Source: Candidatus Bathyarchaeota archaeon
Lineage (GTDB): Archaea > Thermoproteota > Bathyarchaeia > TCS64
Assembly: GCA_016867505.1 (NCBI GenBank)
Contig: VGJH01000018.1
Location: 1 to 10,954, forward strand
Length of the DNA: 10,954 bases
Direction: 5' to 3'
The position numbers and the translations under genes are program-made. The notes under the pieces are model-generated. The model searched no databases. It had not been told where the DNA came from and was given only the letters and a program-made list of their open reading frames with translations. The first letter of the stretch is position 1, and each line of letters opens with the position of its first letter. This document shows positions 1-7,041 of the stretch, piece after piece.

Positions 1-107
1 CAGGTTCGTTGTGGTGGTGTGTTTATGGGTAGTTCTTAATTTATCAGTCATTCATATGGCTCTATATTCTTGTATAAGAAAAAAGCAGGTTAATCAAAAT
101 CCTCTAT
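1..107 (+). repeat. Right end of a second IS copy, direct repeat of 4361-4467
   Basis: These 107 bases are identical, as read by eye, to 4361-4467, which is the non-coding right end of the insertion sequence at 3255-4464. The identity includes the 19-bp right inverted repeat (here 86-104) and stops three bases beyond it. The repeat is cut by the window edge, so the upstream IS copy probably continues leftward and would be in the same orientation as the complete copy. An isolated IS end, or a contig that starts inside a collapsed repeat, would look the same from here. Confidence 0.9.
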
Positions 108-136
108 TTTTTAATAATATATATTTAAAATTTCAC

Positions 137-150
137 CGAAATTTTAAATA
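137..150 (+). promoter_or_regulatory. BRE/TATA promoter of the four-gene membrane operon
   Basis: CGAAA at 137-141 followed directly by TTTTAAATA at 142-150 matches the archaeal BRE plus TATA-box pattern. Transcription starting about 25 bases downstream would begin near 170-173. That leaves a very short leader before the AGGTGAT ribosome-binding site at 172-178 and the ATG at 186. The promoter lies between the IS end and the first gene, so the operon keeps its own promoter rather than depending on the IS. Confidence 0.5.
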
Positions 151-185
151 CTAAATGAGTTAAATGAACTTAGGTGATTATACGA

Positions 186-980
186 ATGATCGTGTTAAGA
201 GATAATCGCTTATGGGATATACTATGGCTAGTTCTATTTTTTGGATTAACGACATATTATATGTCTCTTGCTAGTAAAGGCAAAGGAATACCAAAAATTC
301 GTACAATTGCTGCTTTAGAAGCTATAGTAGAAGGAGTCGGGCGTGCTGTTGAAATAAGGAAACCCGTTCACTTCTCCTTTGGCTCTGGTGGTGCTGGACT
401 GACTGGTGAAGCTGTAAGTGAAACTGTAGCTGGTGTAGGGATATTAAGCTATTCTGCAAGTGCCACCGCAAAACTTGGAGCAAGATTAATTATGCATCTT
501 CCAAACCAACCAGAATCTATTCCTCTCCTTGAAGGAACAATAGATGATGCTTATCTGAAAGAAGGCAAAGTAGGAGAATTTGATAAAGCAAATGATCTAC
601 GTTTCTACGGAACAGGTATGATGGTTTTTGCTGCTGCTGCGTCAGAGGCTTACATAAGAGATGGTTGTGCACTCAAAATAATGGTTGGCAGACAAAATAC
701 CTTACAATATGTACATCTGGAAGCTGCTAAACTTCAAGGCGCAATAGTTGTTGGTGGTACTACACGTTGGACTGCGATGTACATTTTTGCATTAACATGT
801 GACTACATGATGATTGGAGAAGAAGTATTCGCAGCTGGAGCAAAAGTCACTGAAAATCCCTACATGCTAAATAGCCTTCAAGTGGAAGAATACATGAAAT
901 ACTTTAGTTTAGCAATAACTGCGTTAGCAATTCTACTCCGTACCATTGGAGTAGATATTGTTTCGTTTTTTAGGATGTGA
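186..980 (+). CDS. DUF6754-type membrane-anchored protein of unknown function
   Basis: This 264-residue protein resembles the DUF6754 family, recognised from overall sequence character and not searched. It has one membrane segment at about 11-29, then a basic stretch (SKGKGIPKIR, 30-39). A soluble alpha/beta domain rich in Gly and Ala follows (about 40-235), and a C-terminal membrane helix lies at about 240-261. The basic stretch after the first helix suggests the domain is cytoplasmic. A GTG at 174 opens the same frame, but AGGTGAT at 172-178 sits seven bases before the ATG at 186, which favours the ATG. If transcription starts near 173, a leaderless GTG start remains possible. It is the first gene of an operon, with the next start nine bases after its stop. 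No catalytic motif is visible; a structural or sensory membrane role is inference. Confidence 0.72.
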   Translation: MIVLRDNRLWDILWLVLFFGLTTYYMSLASKGKGIPKIRTIAALEAIVEGVGRAVEIRKPVHFSFGSGGAGLTGEAVSETVAGVGILSYSASATAKLGARLIMHLPNQPESIPLLEGTIDDAYLKEGKVGEFDKANDLRFYGTGMMVFAAAASEAYIRDGCALKIMVGRQNTLQYVHLEAAKLQGAIVVGGTTRWTAMYIFALTCDYMMIGEEVFAAGAKVTENPYMLNSLQVEEYMKYFSLAITALAILLRTIGVDIVSFFRM

Positions 981-989
981 GGTGAAAAA

Positions 990-1646
990 ATGTCAACAAC
1001 TTTTTGGAGAAAAGATTTACCGACCATTATATTAGCGTTTCTTGGGTTTACTTTAATTGCCCAAGCTATATTTAATGTTAAAGAACTTAACGATCTTAGA
1101 GCATGGTTTGGTCTAATCCCCACAGTCATAGCCTATATAGCTTTTGGAGTAGGTACTGTTTATGGGGTAACTGCTGAAATTAATATGTGGAAGAGAAACC
1201 GAACATTGAAACAAGGAATTATTACAGGCAGTTTCTTCCTAATGATGGCACTCATGGTCGTTGTTGCTGTCTTATATGGAGGATTAGAATCATGGAGAAA
1301 ACCTGAATTTAGATGGTACCTTCTTAATATTTACCAACCTCAAAGTCAGGGCATGTATGCAGTAATGTTCCTATACCAATGTGGAGCAGTGTACAGAGTC
1401 TTGAGGTTTAGAAACTGGGAAACCGCAGTTCTGATAATATCTGGCGTAGGGTTCATATTAAGTCAGATACCCCTATTTACAGCATATATTCCATTTATGT
1501 CAGCATTCGGAGAATTCGTTGCTAAATATCCTTCTCTCGGTGGAACAAGACCCGCGAACGTCACTGGAGCAGTTGGGGGGATAATTGTTGCTTTGAGAGC
1601 TTTAATTGGAAAAGAACAAGGGACAATGGCAATTGGAGGTGGCTGA
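990..1646 (+). CDS. Polytopic membrane protein, second gene of the DUF6754 operon
   Basis: This is a 218-residue integral membrane protein. Hydrophobic segments lie at about 11-29, 40-62, 76-97, 120-138 and 145-164, with a weaker Gly/Ala-rich one at 190-206. That gives five or six helices joined by short charged loops. GAGGTGA at 979-985 supports the ATG at 990 and overlaps the stop of the previous gene. The next gene's ATG begins one base after this stop, and its ribosome-binding site lies inside this gene, so the two are probably translationally coupled. The motif LGGTRPANVTGAVGG near the C terminus looks conserved-type but I cannot tie it to a named function. Channel, scaffold or transporter subunit are all possible; the sequence does not decide. 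Confidence 0.75.
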   Translation: MSTTFWRKDLPTIILAFLGFTLIAQAIFNVKELNDLRAWFGLIPTVIAYIAFGVGTVYGVTAEINMWKRNRTLKQGIITGSFFLMMALMVVVAVLYGGLESWRKPEFRWYLLNIYQPQSQGMYAVMFLYQCGAVYRVLRFRNWETAVLIISGVGFILSQIPLFTAYIPFMSAFGEFVAKYPSLGGTRPANVTGAVGGIIVALRALIGKEQGTMAIGGG

Positions 1647-1647
1647 A

Positions 1648-2592
1648 ATGGGTAAAGAACAAAAAAATATTTGGGAAAAACTCGGTTCGCTAGATTACAG
1701 ATTAGTATACATAACATTCATTCTACTGTTAGCCATCCCAGTAGTTTATCCCCTTGGGTTACCAATCGAAATCCAAGGTAATGTCAGAGACTATTACGAT
1801 ACAATAAAAAACCTCCCCCGAGGAAGCGTAGTACTGATGCATAGCTTCGTCGATCTAAGCGTATGGGCAGACACTGGACCAATATTAATAGCTACTTGGA
1901 AAATGATCTATGACGAAGTCGTAAGAAACGATCTGAAAATTATAACATATCAAAGCTCAGTAGATGGGAATGCTAAAATGGCTGATTTAATGAAAGGCGA
2001 GTTAAAACCTTCACAAACAATGATTAACAACTTCGGTATTACTTGGATAGATTTAGGTTACATTCCGGTAGGCAGTGACGCAACCCATGCCATAATGAAC
2101 GCGGACTTTACTGCAATGCTGCCCACTATTCAACATAACCTACATTTTGGTACAGAATGGAGAGGTAAACCCTTGTTAGATGTCCCTATTCTGAAAGAGG
2201 TCGCTAAAAGAGGAGGAAAGCCAAACATACTGGAAGCACATGATATTGATCTATTAATAATTGGTTACTGGGGATGCACTTATCCTGATACTCTAGTCCG
2301 ACAATTCTGGGTTGCAGGTGACCCAGCCTACGAAGTTACTTCTGTTCATATGACTATTGGTAACTGTGTCCCTAATGTTGTACCTTACGTTGGAAAAAAT
2401 AATCCTGTTACTGGTTATGTTGCAGGGTCAAGTCAAGCTGCAATGTTAGAAATATTAGCAGGACATTTAGGTGAAGGTGCAGTTATGGCTGATTTAGCTA
2501 ATCTTGCGGGAATCGGCACAGTAATTTTCGTAGTACTTGGTAACTTATCTTATTTTGGTATCAAATATTTTGCTAAAAAGGAGGAAGATTAA
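1648..2592 (+). CDS. Membrane protein with large extracytoplasmic domain, third gene of the DUF6754 operon
   Basis: This 314-residue protein has a charged N terminus and a membrane helix at about 19-38. An alpha/beta domain of about 245 residues follows, then a C-terminal helix at about 288-306 and a lysine-rich tail (KKEED). The charge pattern puts both ends in the cytoplasm and the large domain outside. The domain contains the stretches DLGYIPVGSDATHAI, DIDLLIIGYWGC and GYVAGSSQAAMLEILAGHLG. From memory these resemble a domain found beside DUF6754 genes in bacteria such as Chloroflexi; this was not checked. The frame stays open upstream to 1606, but GGAGGTGG at 1635-1642 selects the ATG at 1648. 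No catalytic residues or cofactor motif were identified. Ligand binding or partner binding at the cell surface is inference. Confidence 0.74.
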   Translation: MGKEQKNIWEKLGSLDYRLVYITFILLLAIPVVYPLGLPIEIQGNVRDYYDTIKNLPRGSVVLMHSFVDLSVWADTGPILIATWKMIYDEVVRNDLKIITYQSSVDGNAKMADLMKGELKPSQTMINNFGITWIDLGYIPVGSDATHAIMNADFTAMLPTIQHNLHFGTEWRGKPLLDVPILKEVAKRGGKPNILEAHDIDLLIIGYWGCTYPDTLVRQFWVAGDPAYEVTSVHMTIGNCVPNVVPYVGKNNPVTGYVAGSSQAAMLEILAGHLGEGAVMADLANLAGIGTVIFVVLGNLSYFGIKYFAKKEED

Positions 2593-2593
2593 A

Positions 2594-3226
2594 ATGGATG
2601 TAGTTGTTTTAGGTAAACTTGTTGCAGCAGTCTTTGTGTTGTCCATGCTATCACTAATTTTTGGAGAAAACTTCTTCTTCAAATGGGGCACAAGAGTAGT
2701 AGTAGGCTGGGCTATAGTTTACTCGGCAATCTTAGGATTATACTGGACAGATTTTTATGCAATAAAGCCAATCTTAGAAAAAGCTGATTACAAATGGTTA
2801 ATAGTTATCTTCTTTGGTTTATTGATGTATACAAGACTCTCCCGTAGATATGCTTGGATATCAAAATATCCAATCTCAATATCAATGGGAATTGGGTTCG
2901 GAATGATCTTACCTACTTGGGCAAGAGCTCAGATTTTAGATCAGATAAGAATTACTATTGTTGAGTTATTTAGTCCCGTGTCAACCTTTGACTTAATTGG
3001 TAGGATTCTTGTTCTCGTTGGATTAGTAACTGTAATCACTTACTTCTTCTTCACCAAAGAACACAAAGGGGTATTAGGATCATCTGCATTTATTGGTAGA
3101 CTATTCATCATGTCATCAATCGCAGTCATTTGGGCTGGAGACTACCTCTGGGCAATGAGCATGCTTGCCGGGCAGTTAAAATTCTTGATAAACGACGTTA
3201 TTATTGGCATATTCCTACGCCGTTAA
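2594..3226 (+). CDS. Polytopic membrane protein, fourth gene of the DUF6754 operon
   Basis: This is a 210-residue integral membrane protein with about six hydrophobic segments: roughly 5-23, 32-50, 67-79, 93-108, 130-152 and 166-190. Stretches such as SKYPISISMGIGFGM and FIGRLFIM look like a conserved membrane family, but I do not recognise a named one. The frame extends upstream to 2537 within the previous gene. GGAGG at 2580-2584, nine bases before the ATG at 2594, fixes the start one base after the preceding stop. It closes the operon: a poly-T tract follows at 3240-3247 and the IS begins 28 bases after the stop. The gene ends in ordinary sequence before the IS, so the insertion does not appear to have cut it. 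Confidence 0.74.
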   Translation: MDVVVLGKLVAAVFVLSMLSLIFGENFFFKWGTRVVVGWAIVYSAILGLYWTDFYAIKPILEKADYKWLIVIFFGLLMYTRLSRRYAWISKYPISISMGIGFGMILPTWARAQILDQIRITIVELFSPVSTFDLIGRILVLVGLVTVITYFFFTKEHKGVLGSSAFIGRLFIMSSIAVIWAGDYLWAMSMLAGQLKFLINDVIIGIFLRR

Positions 3227-3239
3227 GTTCCCTTTTCCC

Positions 3240-3247
3240 TTTTTTTT
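3240..3247 (+). terminator. Poly-T terminator of the membrane operon
   Basis: Eight consecutive T residues, within the longer pyrimidine-rich stretch 3228-3247, lie just after the last operon stop. Archaeal RNA polymerase commonly terminates at such T tracts without a hairpin. The IS left end starts seven bases further on. Confidence 0.45.
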
Positions 3248-3254
3248 AATAAAT

Positions 3255-3273
3255 GAGGATTTTGATTAACCTG
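3255..3273 (+). repeat. Left terminal inverted repeat of the IS
   Basis: GAGGATTTTGATTAACCTG is the exact reverse complement of 4446-4464 and of 86-104. It marks the outer left boundary of the element and the presumed transposase binding site. Confidence 0.88.
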
Positions 3274-3325
3274 TTTTTTCACCCACTCAGTTAAACTTAA
3301 AGATCAAAACAGACACAAAGACACC

Positions 3326-4256
3326 ATGGAGTCCTTCGACACCCATATCCTGAAAAAAATCTACCAAAAAACAGCCCGACTAGGAGACAAACTAGCCAAA
3401 GCCGAAAAACAGATCAACTGGGAACAATTCAGACCCATAATCAAATCCCTCTACCGAAACAACACAAGCCGAGGAGGACGCCCCAACACCGACGAAGTAG
3501 TAATGGTTAAGCTGCTGGTCCTCCAGCAGTGGTACAGCCTCTCAGACCCTGAACTGGAAAGGCAGGCCAGCACCAGAATCGACTTCATGAACTTTTTAGG
3601 ATTCCCAGAGCAGCCGCCTGACTACTCAACCGTCTGGCAGACAAGGGAGCGGCTCGCAGAGACGGGTAAGGACCAGCTGATCTGGGCTGAGCTTCAGCGG
3701 CAGCTGGATGTGAAGGGATTGAAGGTCAGGAAGGGGGTGGCTCAGGATGCGAGCTTCATCACAGCTGATCCGGGGCCAAGCAACAAGCCTCGTGGGGAGG
3801 AGGCTAAGACCCGGAGATGCAGGGATGGGGCTTGGGCTAAGAGGCGTGATGGGTCCACGTTCGGGTATAAGGTGCATGTGAAGACTGATCTGGAGCATGG
3901 GTTGATCAGGGATGTGGAGGCGACTTCTGCGAGTGTGCATGACAGTGCGGTGGATCTCTCTGTGCCTGGTGAGGTGGTGTACCGGGATAAAGGCTACTTT
4001 GGAGTGGAGCCTCGGGGGCTGGGATGCGATGATGAGGCGTGGGGTTCGTGGTCATCTGTTGGGTGTCCGGGGTAGGTGGAGGAATGGTTGGATTGGTTCT
4101 AAGAGGAGGCCTGTGGAGTGGGTGTTTGCGGTGTTGAAGCGGGTGTTCTGGGCAGGTCATGTGTTGGTTACTTCGTTGGGTAGGGTTCGTGTGAAGATGG
4201 TGTTTAGTTGTTTCTGTTTTAATCTGCTTAGTTTGGGGTCTCTTCAGGTAGCGTGA
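3326..4256 (+). pseudogene. IS5-family DDE transposase, frameshifted
   Basis: Restored, this is a 309-residue transposase of the usual IS5 size. It has an N-terminal DUF772-like region around 50-95 (GRPNTDEVVMVKLLVLQQWY) and an RNase H-fold DDE domain. Catalytic residues by pattern are D141 (AQDAS), D221 (YRDKGYFG) and E264 (RRPVEWVFAVLKR). The 3326 frame reads correctly to R230 at 4013-4015, then goes out of phase and stops at 4075. The downstream frame (GWDAMMRRGVRGH... to LQVA) ends at 4256 and carries the third catalytic residue. One extra G in the G5 run at 4014-4018 explains the shift. As written the enzyme lacks its catalytic Glu and should be inactive. Alternatives are a sequencing error or a programmed frameshift, which some IS families use. 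Confidence 0.85.
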
Positions 4257-4445
4257 GCCATCGATCTCGTGGGTGTGGTGGTTGGCGGACTCGTTTTAAG
4301 GGGTGTTTGAGGGGTTGTTGGCCTTGGTTTGAGTGGTTTGTGGTTTCTTGTTGTGGGTGTCAGGTTCGTTGTGGTGGTGTGTTTATGGGTAGTTCTTAAT
4401 TTATCAGTCATTCATATGGCTCTATATTCTTGTATAAGAAAAAAG
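4257..4445 (+). other. Non-coding G/T-rich right flank of the transposase gene
   Basis: About 190 bases between the transposase stop and the right inverted repeat have no convincing reading frame. The stretch up to about 4390 is very rich in G and T on this strand, with repeated GTGGTGGTGTG-like runs, and 4390-4445 turns AT-rich. The last part, from 4361, is what is shared with 1-107. I see no clear hairpin or promoter. Confidence 0.6.
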
Positions 4446-4467
4446 CAGGTTAATCAAAATCCTCTAT
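4361..4467 (+). repeat. Second copy of the 107-base direct repeat
   Basis: Identical to 1-107 and displaced by exactly 4,360 bases. The match ends at 4467; the next base differs (A here, T at 108). It corresponds to the right end of the IS plus three bases (TAT). Confidence 0.92.
4446..4464 (-). repeat. Right terminal inverted repeat of the IS
   Basis: This is the exact complement of the left end at 3255-3273. The same sequence at 86-104 marks the end of the upstream IS copy. Confidence 0.88.
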
Positions 4468-4545
4468 AATCTTATTTTGTTCGATAACCGAACGCATTAT
4501 GTTTAATGATAATTCTATTTTAATAATAGTAAAAGTAAATTTTAT

Positions 4546-5661
4546 TTAACTTATTAATGAATATAAACTTAATAATATTAAACCTATACCCACTAACAGA
4601 TTTATCCATCTCCTTTTTCCTGAAACCCACATCCGTAAATCAATTGTTTGTATTCGGAGTGTGTGGACCCCGATAGTTATTAAAATAAAGGGTAAAACTA
4701 TGATCAAGTTATATAAGACTAATAAAATGAATCCCGAAAACTGAGTGGCCCTCCCTGATAATAAATTTAATGCAATGAAATAAGGTGCAGAACTACAGGG
4801 CAACACCAAAATCCCAGTAACAAATCCTGCAACGAAACCCGACAATGGATTAGATACCTTTTCTATATATTTATTCATTATTCTGCTGAAGGATTCTGGA
4901 ACATTTTTTCTTTCACCTACAAAAAAACCATAAATACTTAACATCCCAAAAAAAATTGGTACAATTAAAATTAAATTCTTTAAAATGGTGATATTACTAA
5001 AAATGTGCAAAAATCCTAAACCCATAATAAGATAAGTTAGGAAAACTGCTCCACTATAGGCTATCCCCGTCTTCAAAATAAACCTTTTATCAGGACTATG
5101 ATAAAGCAATGAAAGAATAACTAGCAAAATGCTTAAAGCACAAGGATTAATTGCATCCATAAAAGCTGCAACCGACACAGGAAATACTAAAGATTTAAGA
5201 TCCCTAAACACTAATGCAATTAAATTCGCTTTAAAAACATCCTTAAGTAATCCGATTTCATTAACATCAGAAATTAATTTTTTAAGAATCGCATCTTTAT
5301 TCGCATCACCTACGTAAACTTTAACTCCATCCCCTTCTAAAATTATGATATTTTCCCAGGCTTCTTTACTAATCTCTCCAGCAACAATAAATTTCAAATC
5401 ATCATCAATAAATACCCCATATACGGGAACTGGCAATAAGACATCATCAATTATATTCAATAAACTTACAAAATTATCCAAATTCTCTCGTTTCGAAATA
5501 TCATACTCAACAAATTTATTATCAAGAAAAAGGTTTTTAACAAAATCACTTTTCTCGACACAAGGGAGACAATCATCATTAGTAAACACATAAAATTCGA
5601 TGCTACCACTAAAAATTAAAGTAAAAACCAAAAAAAACTTAATTTTTAGTAGGGTATTCAT
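4546..5661 (-). CDS. Thioredoxin-CcdA fusion, transmembrane thiol reductase
   Basis: This 371-residue protein starts with a signal-anchor-like segment (7-19). A thioredoxin/glutaredoxin-like domain follows, with C31-LP-C34 and a cis-proline-type loop (PVPVYGVFID, 77-86). From about 158 onward there is a six-helix CcdA/DsbD-type membrane domain. Its paired cysteines are C174 in DAINPC and C289 in LPCSSAPY. These four are the only cysteines in the protein. By family knowledge, CcdA domains pass electrons from cytoplasmic thioredoxin across the membrane. The attached domain would then reduce extracytoplasmic disulfides. In classical DsbD the thioredoxin domain is C-terminal; here it is N-terminal. 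GGAG (complement of 5670-5673) supports the start. It lies 85 bases downstream of the MFS gene on the same strand. The final substrate, such as an apocytochrome or a secreted protein, cannot be told. Confidence 0.85.
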   Translation of the reverse strand: MNTLLKIKFFLVFTLIFSGSIEFYVFTNDDCLPCVEKSDFVKNLFLDNKFVEYDISKRENLDNFVSLLNIIDDVLLPVPVYGVFIDDDLKFIVAGEISKEAWENIIILEGDGVKVYVGDANKDAILKKLISDVNEIGLLKDVFKANLIALVFRDLKSLVFPVSVAAFMDAINPCALSILLVILSLLYHSPDKRFILKTGIAYSGAVFLTYLIMGLGFLHIFSNITILKNLILIVPIFFGMLSIYGFFVGERKNVPESFSRIMNKYIEKVSNPLSGFVAGFVTGILVLPCSSAPYFIALNLLSGRATQFSGFILLVLYNLIIVLPFILITIGVHTLRIQTIDLRMWVSGKRRWINLLVGIGLILLSLYSLIS

Positions 5662-5702
5662 GTATATTGCTCCTTTAATTAATATTATTTTATCTTAATT
5701 AT

Positions 5703-5709
5703 CTTTATA
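5703..5709 (-). promoter_or_regulatory. Possible TATA box for the Trx-CcdA gene
   Basis: TATAAAG on the minus strand would place transcription start near 5680. That gives a leader of about 20 bases holding the GGAG site. The surrounding DNA is very AT-rich, so the match is weak, and read-through from the MFS gene is an alternative. Confidence 0.3.
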
Positions 5710-5746
5710 CTACATATTAAAACTGAGTACTAAATTAATAAAAAAA

Positions 5747-6993
5747 TTAGTATTGTTCATCCTTTTTAGGTTCTTTAACAAATAATACAATAATCGGTAT
5801 CACCAATAACTGTATAGCTGTAAGTCCGAGCAGCAGATCTGGATTTGAATCATAAATATATCCACCTAGATATGATGCAGGAAATGTTAGCAGCCCTGTT
5901 GCACTAGCAATGAATCCATTTACTCTACCTCTATATTTAGGTAGAACCAATTCTGCCATCAAAGCCTCCCAAGCAGGACCCCCCATGAAACCCCCACCAC
6001 GAATTCTACCTCCACCCATACCTTCAATTAAACCGACAGTAGCATAAACCCCGAACAATTGGTTATAATCTCGTAACAATAACAAACTTAAACTGTCAAG
6101 TGGACCACAACCTCTAGCTATTAGAATTGGTGGCACTCGACCAAATTTATCCGAAAGCATTCCTCCCACTAAATATAATGGTGCAGAAATGCCTGAGGCT
6201 ACTGATTGTAATAGTCCAAACTGAGTTGTTGTTAAACCAATGACATTATATGCATATATTGGTAAGAAAGAAGCACTCATTCTCATAATGAAACCAGAGA
6301 TAACTGAGACTGAAAACATTGCCCAAATAGTCCGTGACTGCTTCTTCATAACCTCCATTAAACCTTCTTCTTTCTCTACCTGAGTTTCTTTTACTTGTTT
6401 AGATTCATTAATTGTCTCTTTCAAATATCTAGCCCTAACGAGGGTAGCAATTGCTGCAGCCACTGAAAACAATAATAAACCAATCTTTACGCCATCTCTT
6501 ATCCCTAATACTTCTAGATAATATCCACTAACATATGGCATAAATATCCCTGGAATCGAAGTGAACATCCTATAAGCACCAAAGGCAGACCCCCTGCTTT
6601 CACGAGGCATCGAATCAGCAATTATTGCACTAAAAGCTGGATTATATACTGCTGTAATAGCATTAATGATTAGACCAGGAACTACCCATTCCCAAGTCGG
6701 AGCAGCGTATAACAATAATGCACCAAAAACACGAAGAGATGTACCATAAACAATAACCCTTTTCCTACCATACTTATCTGCAAGCATTCCTCCGGGAAGT
6801 TGAAACAAGATACTACCCGTCATCTGAATCATTGATAAAAGACCGATAACCGTGATGGGCGTGTTTAATTCTTCAACAAGATAAAGTGACCACAAAGCAT
6901 CCATGAACTATTAAAAACACTGTATAACATATTCGATAAAGATATTGTCATAACATTCTTATTCGATAAAACCCCTCTTAATGCAGACGCCAT
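5747..6993 (-). CDS. MFS transporter with an N-terminal frameshift
   Basis: This major facilitator superfamily permease has two six-helix halves and a charged central loop (about 190-220 of the restored protein). The motif-A signature GGMLADKYGRKRV (68-80) recurs as GGMLSDKFGRVPP (277-289), as expected for the internal duplication. The uninterrupted frame starts at 6904 with MDALWSLYL, which would cut away most of helix 1. The missing N terminus lies just upstream in another frame: ATG at 6993, MASALRGVLSNKNVM, on to ...FNSSW ending at 6901. A GAGGT site (complement of 7000-7004) precedes it by six bases. Restoring one G between TGG and AT at 6901-6900 joins the two parts into a 415-residue protein of normal MFS length. 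Substrate unknown; drug/sugar efflux-type permeases look similar. As written, only a truncated protein could be made from 6904. Confidence 0.82.
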
Positions 6994-6999
6994 ATACAG

Positions 7000-7004
7000 A
7001 CCTC
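7000..7004 (-). promoter_or_regulatory. Ribosome-binding site that sets the true MFS start
   Basis: GAGGT on the minus strand ends six to seven bases before the ATG at 6993. No comparable site precedes the ATG at 6904. This supports 6993 as the ancestral start and 6904 as an internal ATG made available only by the frameshift. Confidence 0.55.
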
Positions 7005-7030
7005 AAGAATCTTTACCATCCTACTTTAAA

Positions 7031-7041
7031 GTATTTAAAAA
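7031..7041 (-). promoter_or_regulatory. TATA box of the MFS gene
   Basis: TTTTTAAATAC on the minus strand lies about 43 bases before the ATG at 6993. Transcription would start near 7010 and give a leader of about 17 bases that includes the GAGGT site. The spacing fits archaeal promoters and again supports the upstream start. Confidence 0.45.

Larger units (their letters stand above)
3255..4464 (+). mobile_element. Complete IS5-family insertion sequence, 1,210 bp
   Basis: The ends carry a perfect 19-bp inverted repeat, GAGGATTTTGATTAACCTG at 3255-3273 and its complement at 4446-4464. Past one extra base the match continues through TTTTTTC. One transposase gene of the DDE type fills 3326-4256. 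The right-hand 200 bases are non-coding and G/T-rich. The element is clearly more GC-rich than the flanking DNA, which indicates arrival from another genome. No target duplication is obvious: the left flank reads ...ATAAAT and the right flank TATAAT..., and both visible right ends are followed by TAT. A second copy's right end lies at 1-107 in the same orientation. Confidence 0.9.

Noticed and set aside
174..185. GTG at 174 as the start of the DUF6754-type gene
   Set aside because: It lies inside the AGGTGAT ribosome-binding site that serves the ATG at 186. It would only be used on a leaderless transcript.
878..1129. Leftward open frame antisense to the first two operon genes
   Set aside because: It crosses two well-supported genes, has no ribosome-binding site and lacks coding character.
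1463..1717. Leftward open frame antisense to the second and third operon genes
   Set aside because: It overlaps the junction of two genes that have clear start signals on the other strand; the product looks random.
3626..4160. Leftward open frames inside the transposase gene
   Set aside because: They are Pro/His/Leu-rich shadow frames that arise from the G-rich coding strand of the transposase.
1..4467. Tandem duplication or a 4,360-bp circular element
   Set aside because: Only the 107-base IS end is repeated. The sequence right of 4467 differs from that right of 107, so the two IS ends lie in different contexts.
3248..4470. A clear target-site duplication for the complete IS
   Set aside because: The flanks (ATAAAT on the left, TATAAT on the right) share only short AT-rich bits that cannot be told from chance.
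4479..4493. GTTCG-ATAAC-CGAAC inverted repeat just right of the IS, as a terminator or attachment site
   Set aside because: The arms are only 5 bp and no T tract follows. A related TGTTCGATAA at 8821-8830 lacks the complementary arm, and TTCGATAA also occurs by codon use inside the MFS gene.
5129..5593. Short rightward open frames inside the Trx-CcdA gene
   Set aside because: The opposite strand codes for a protein with clear motifs across the same bases.
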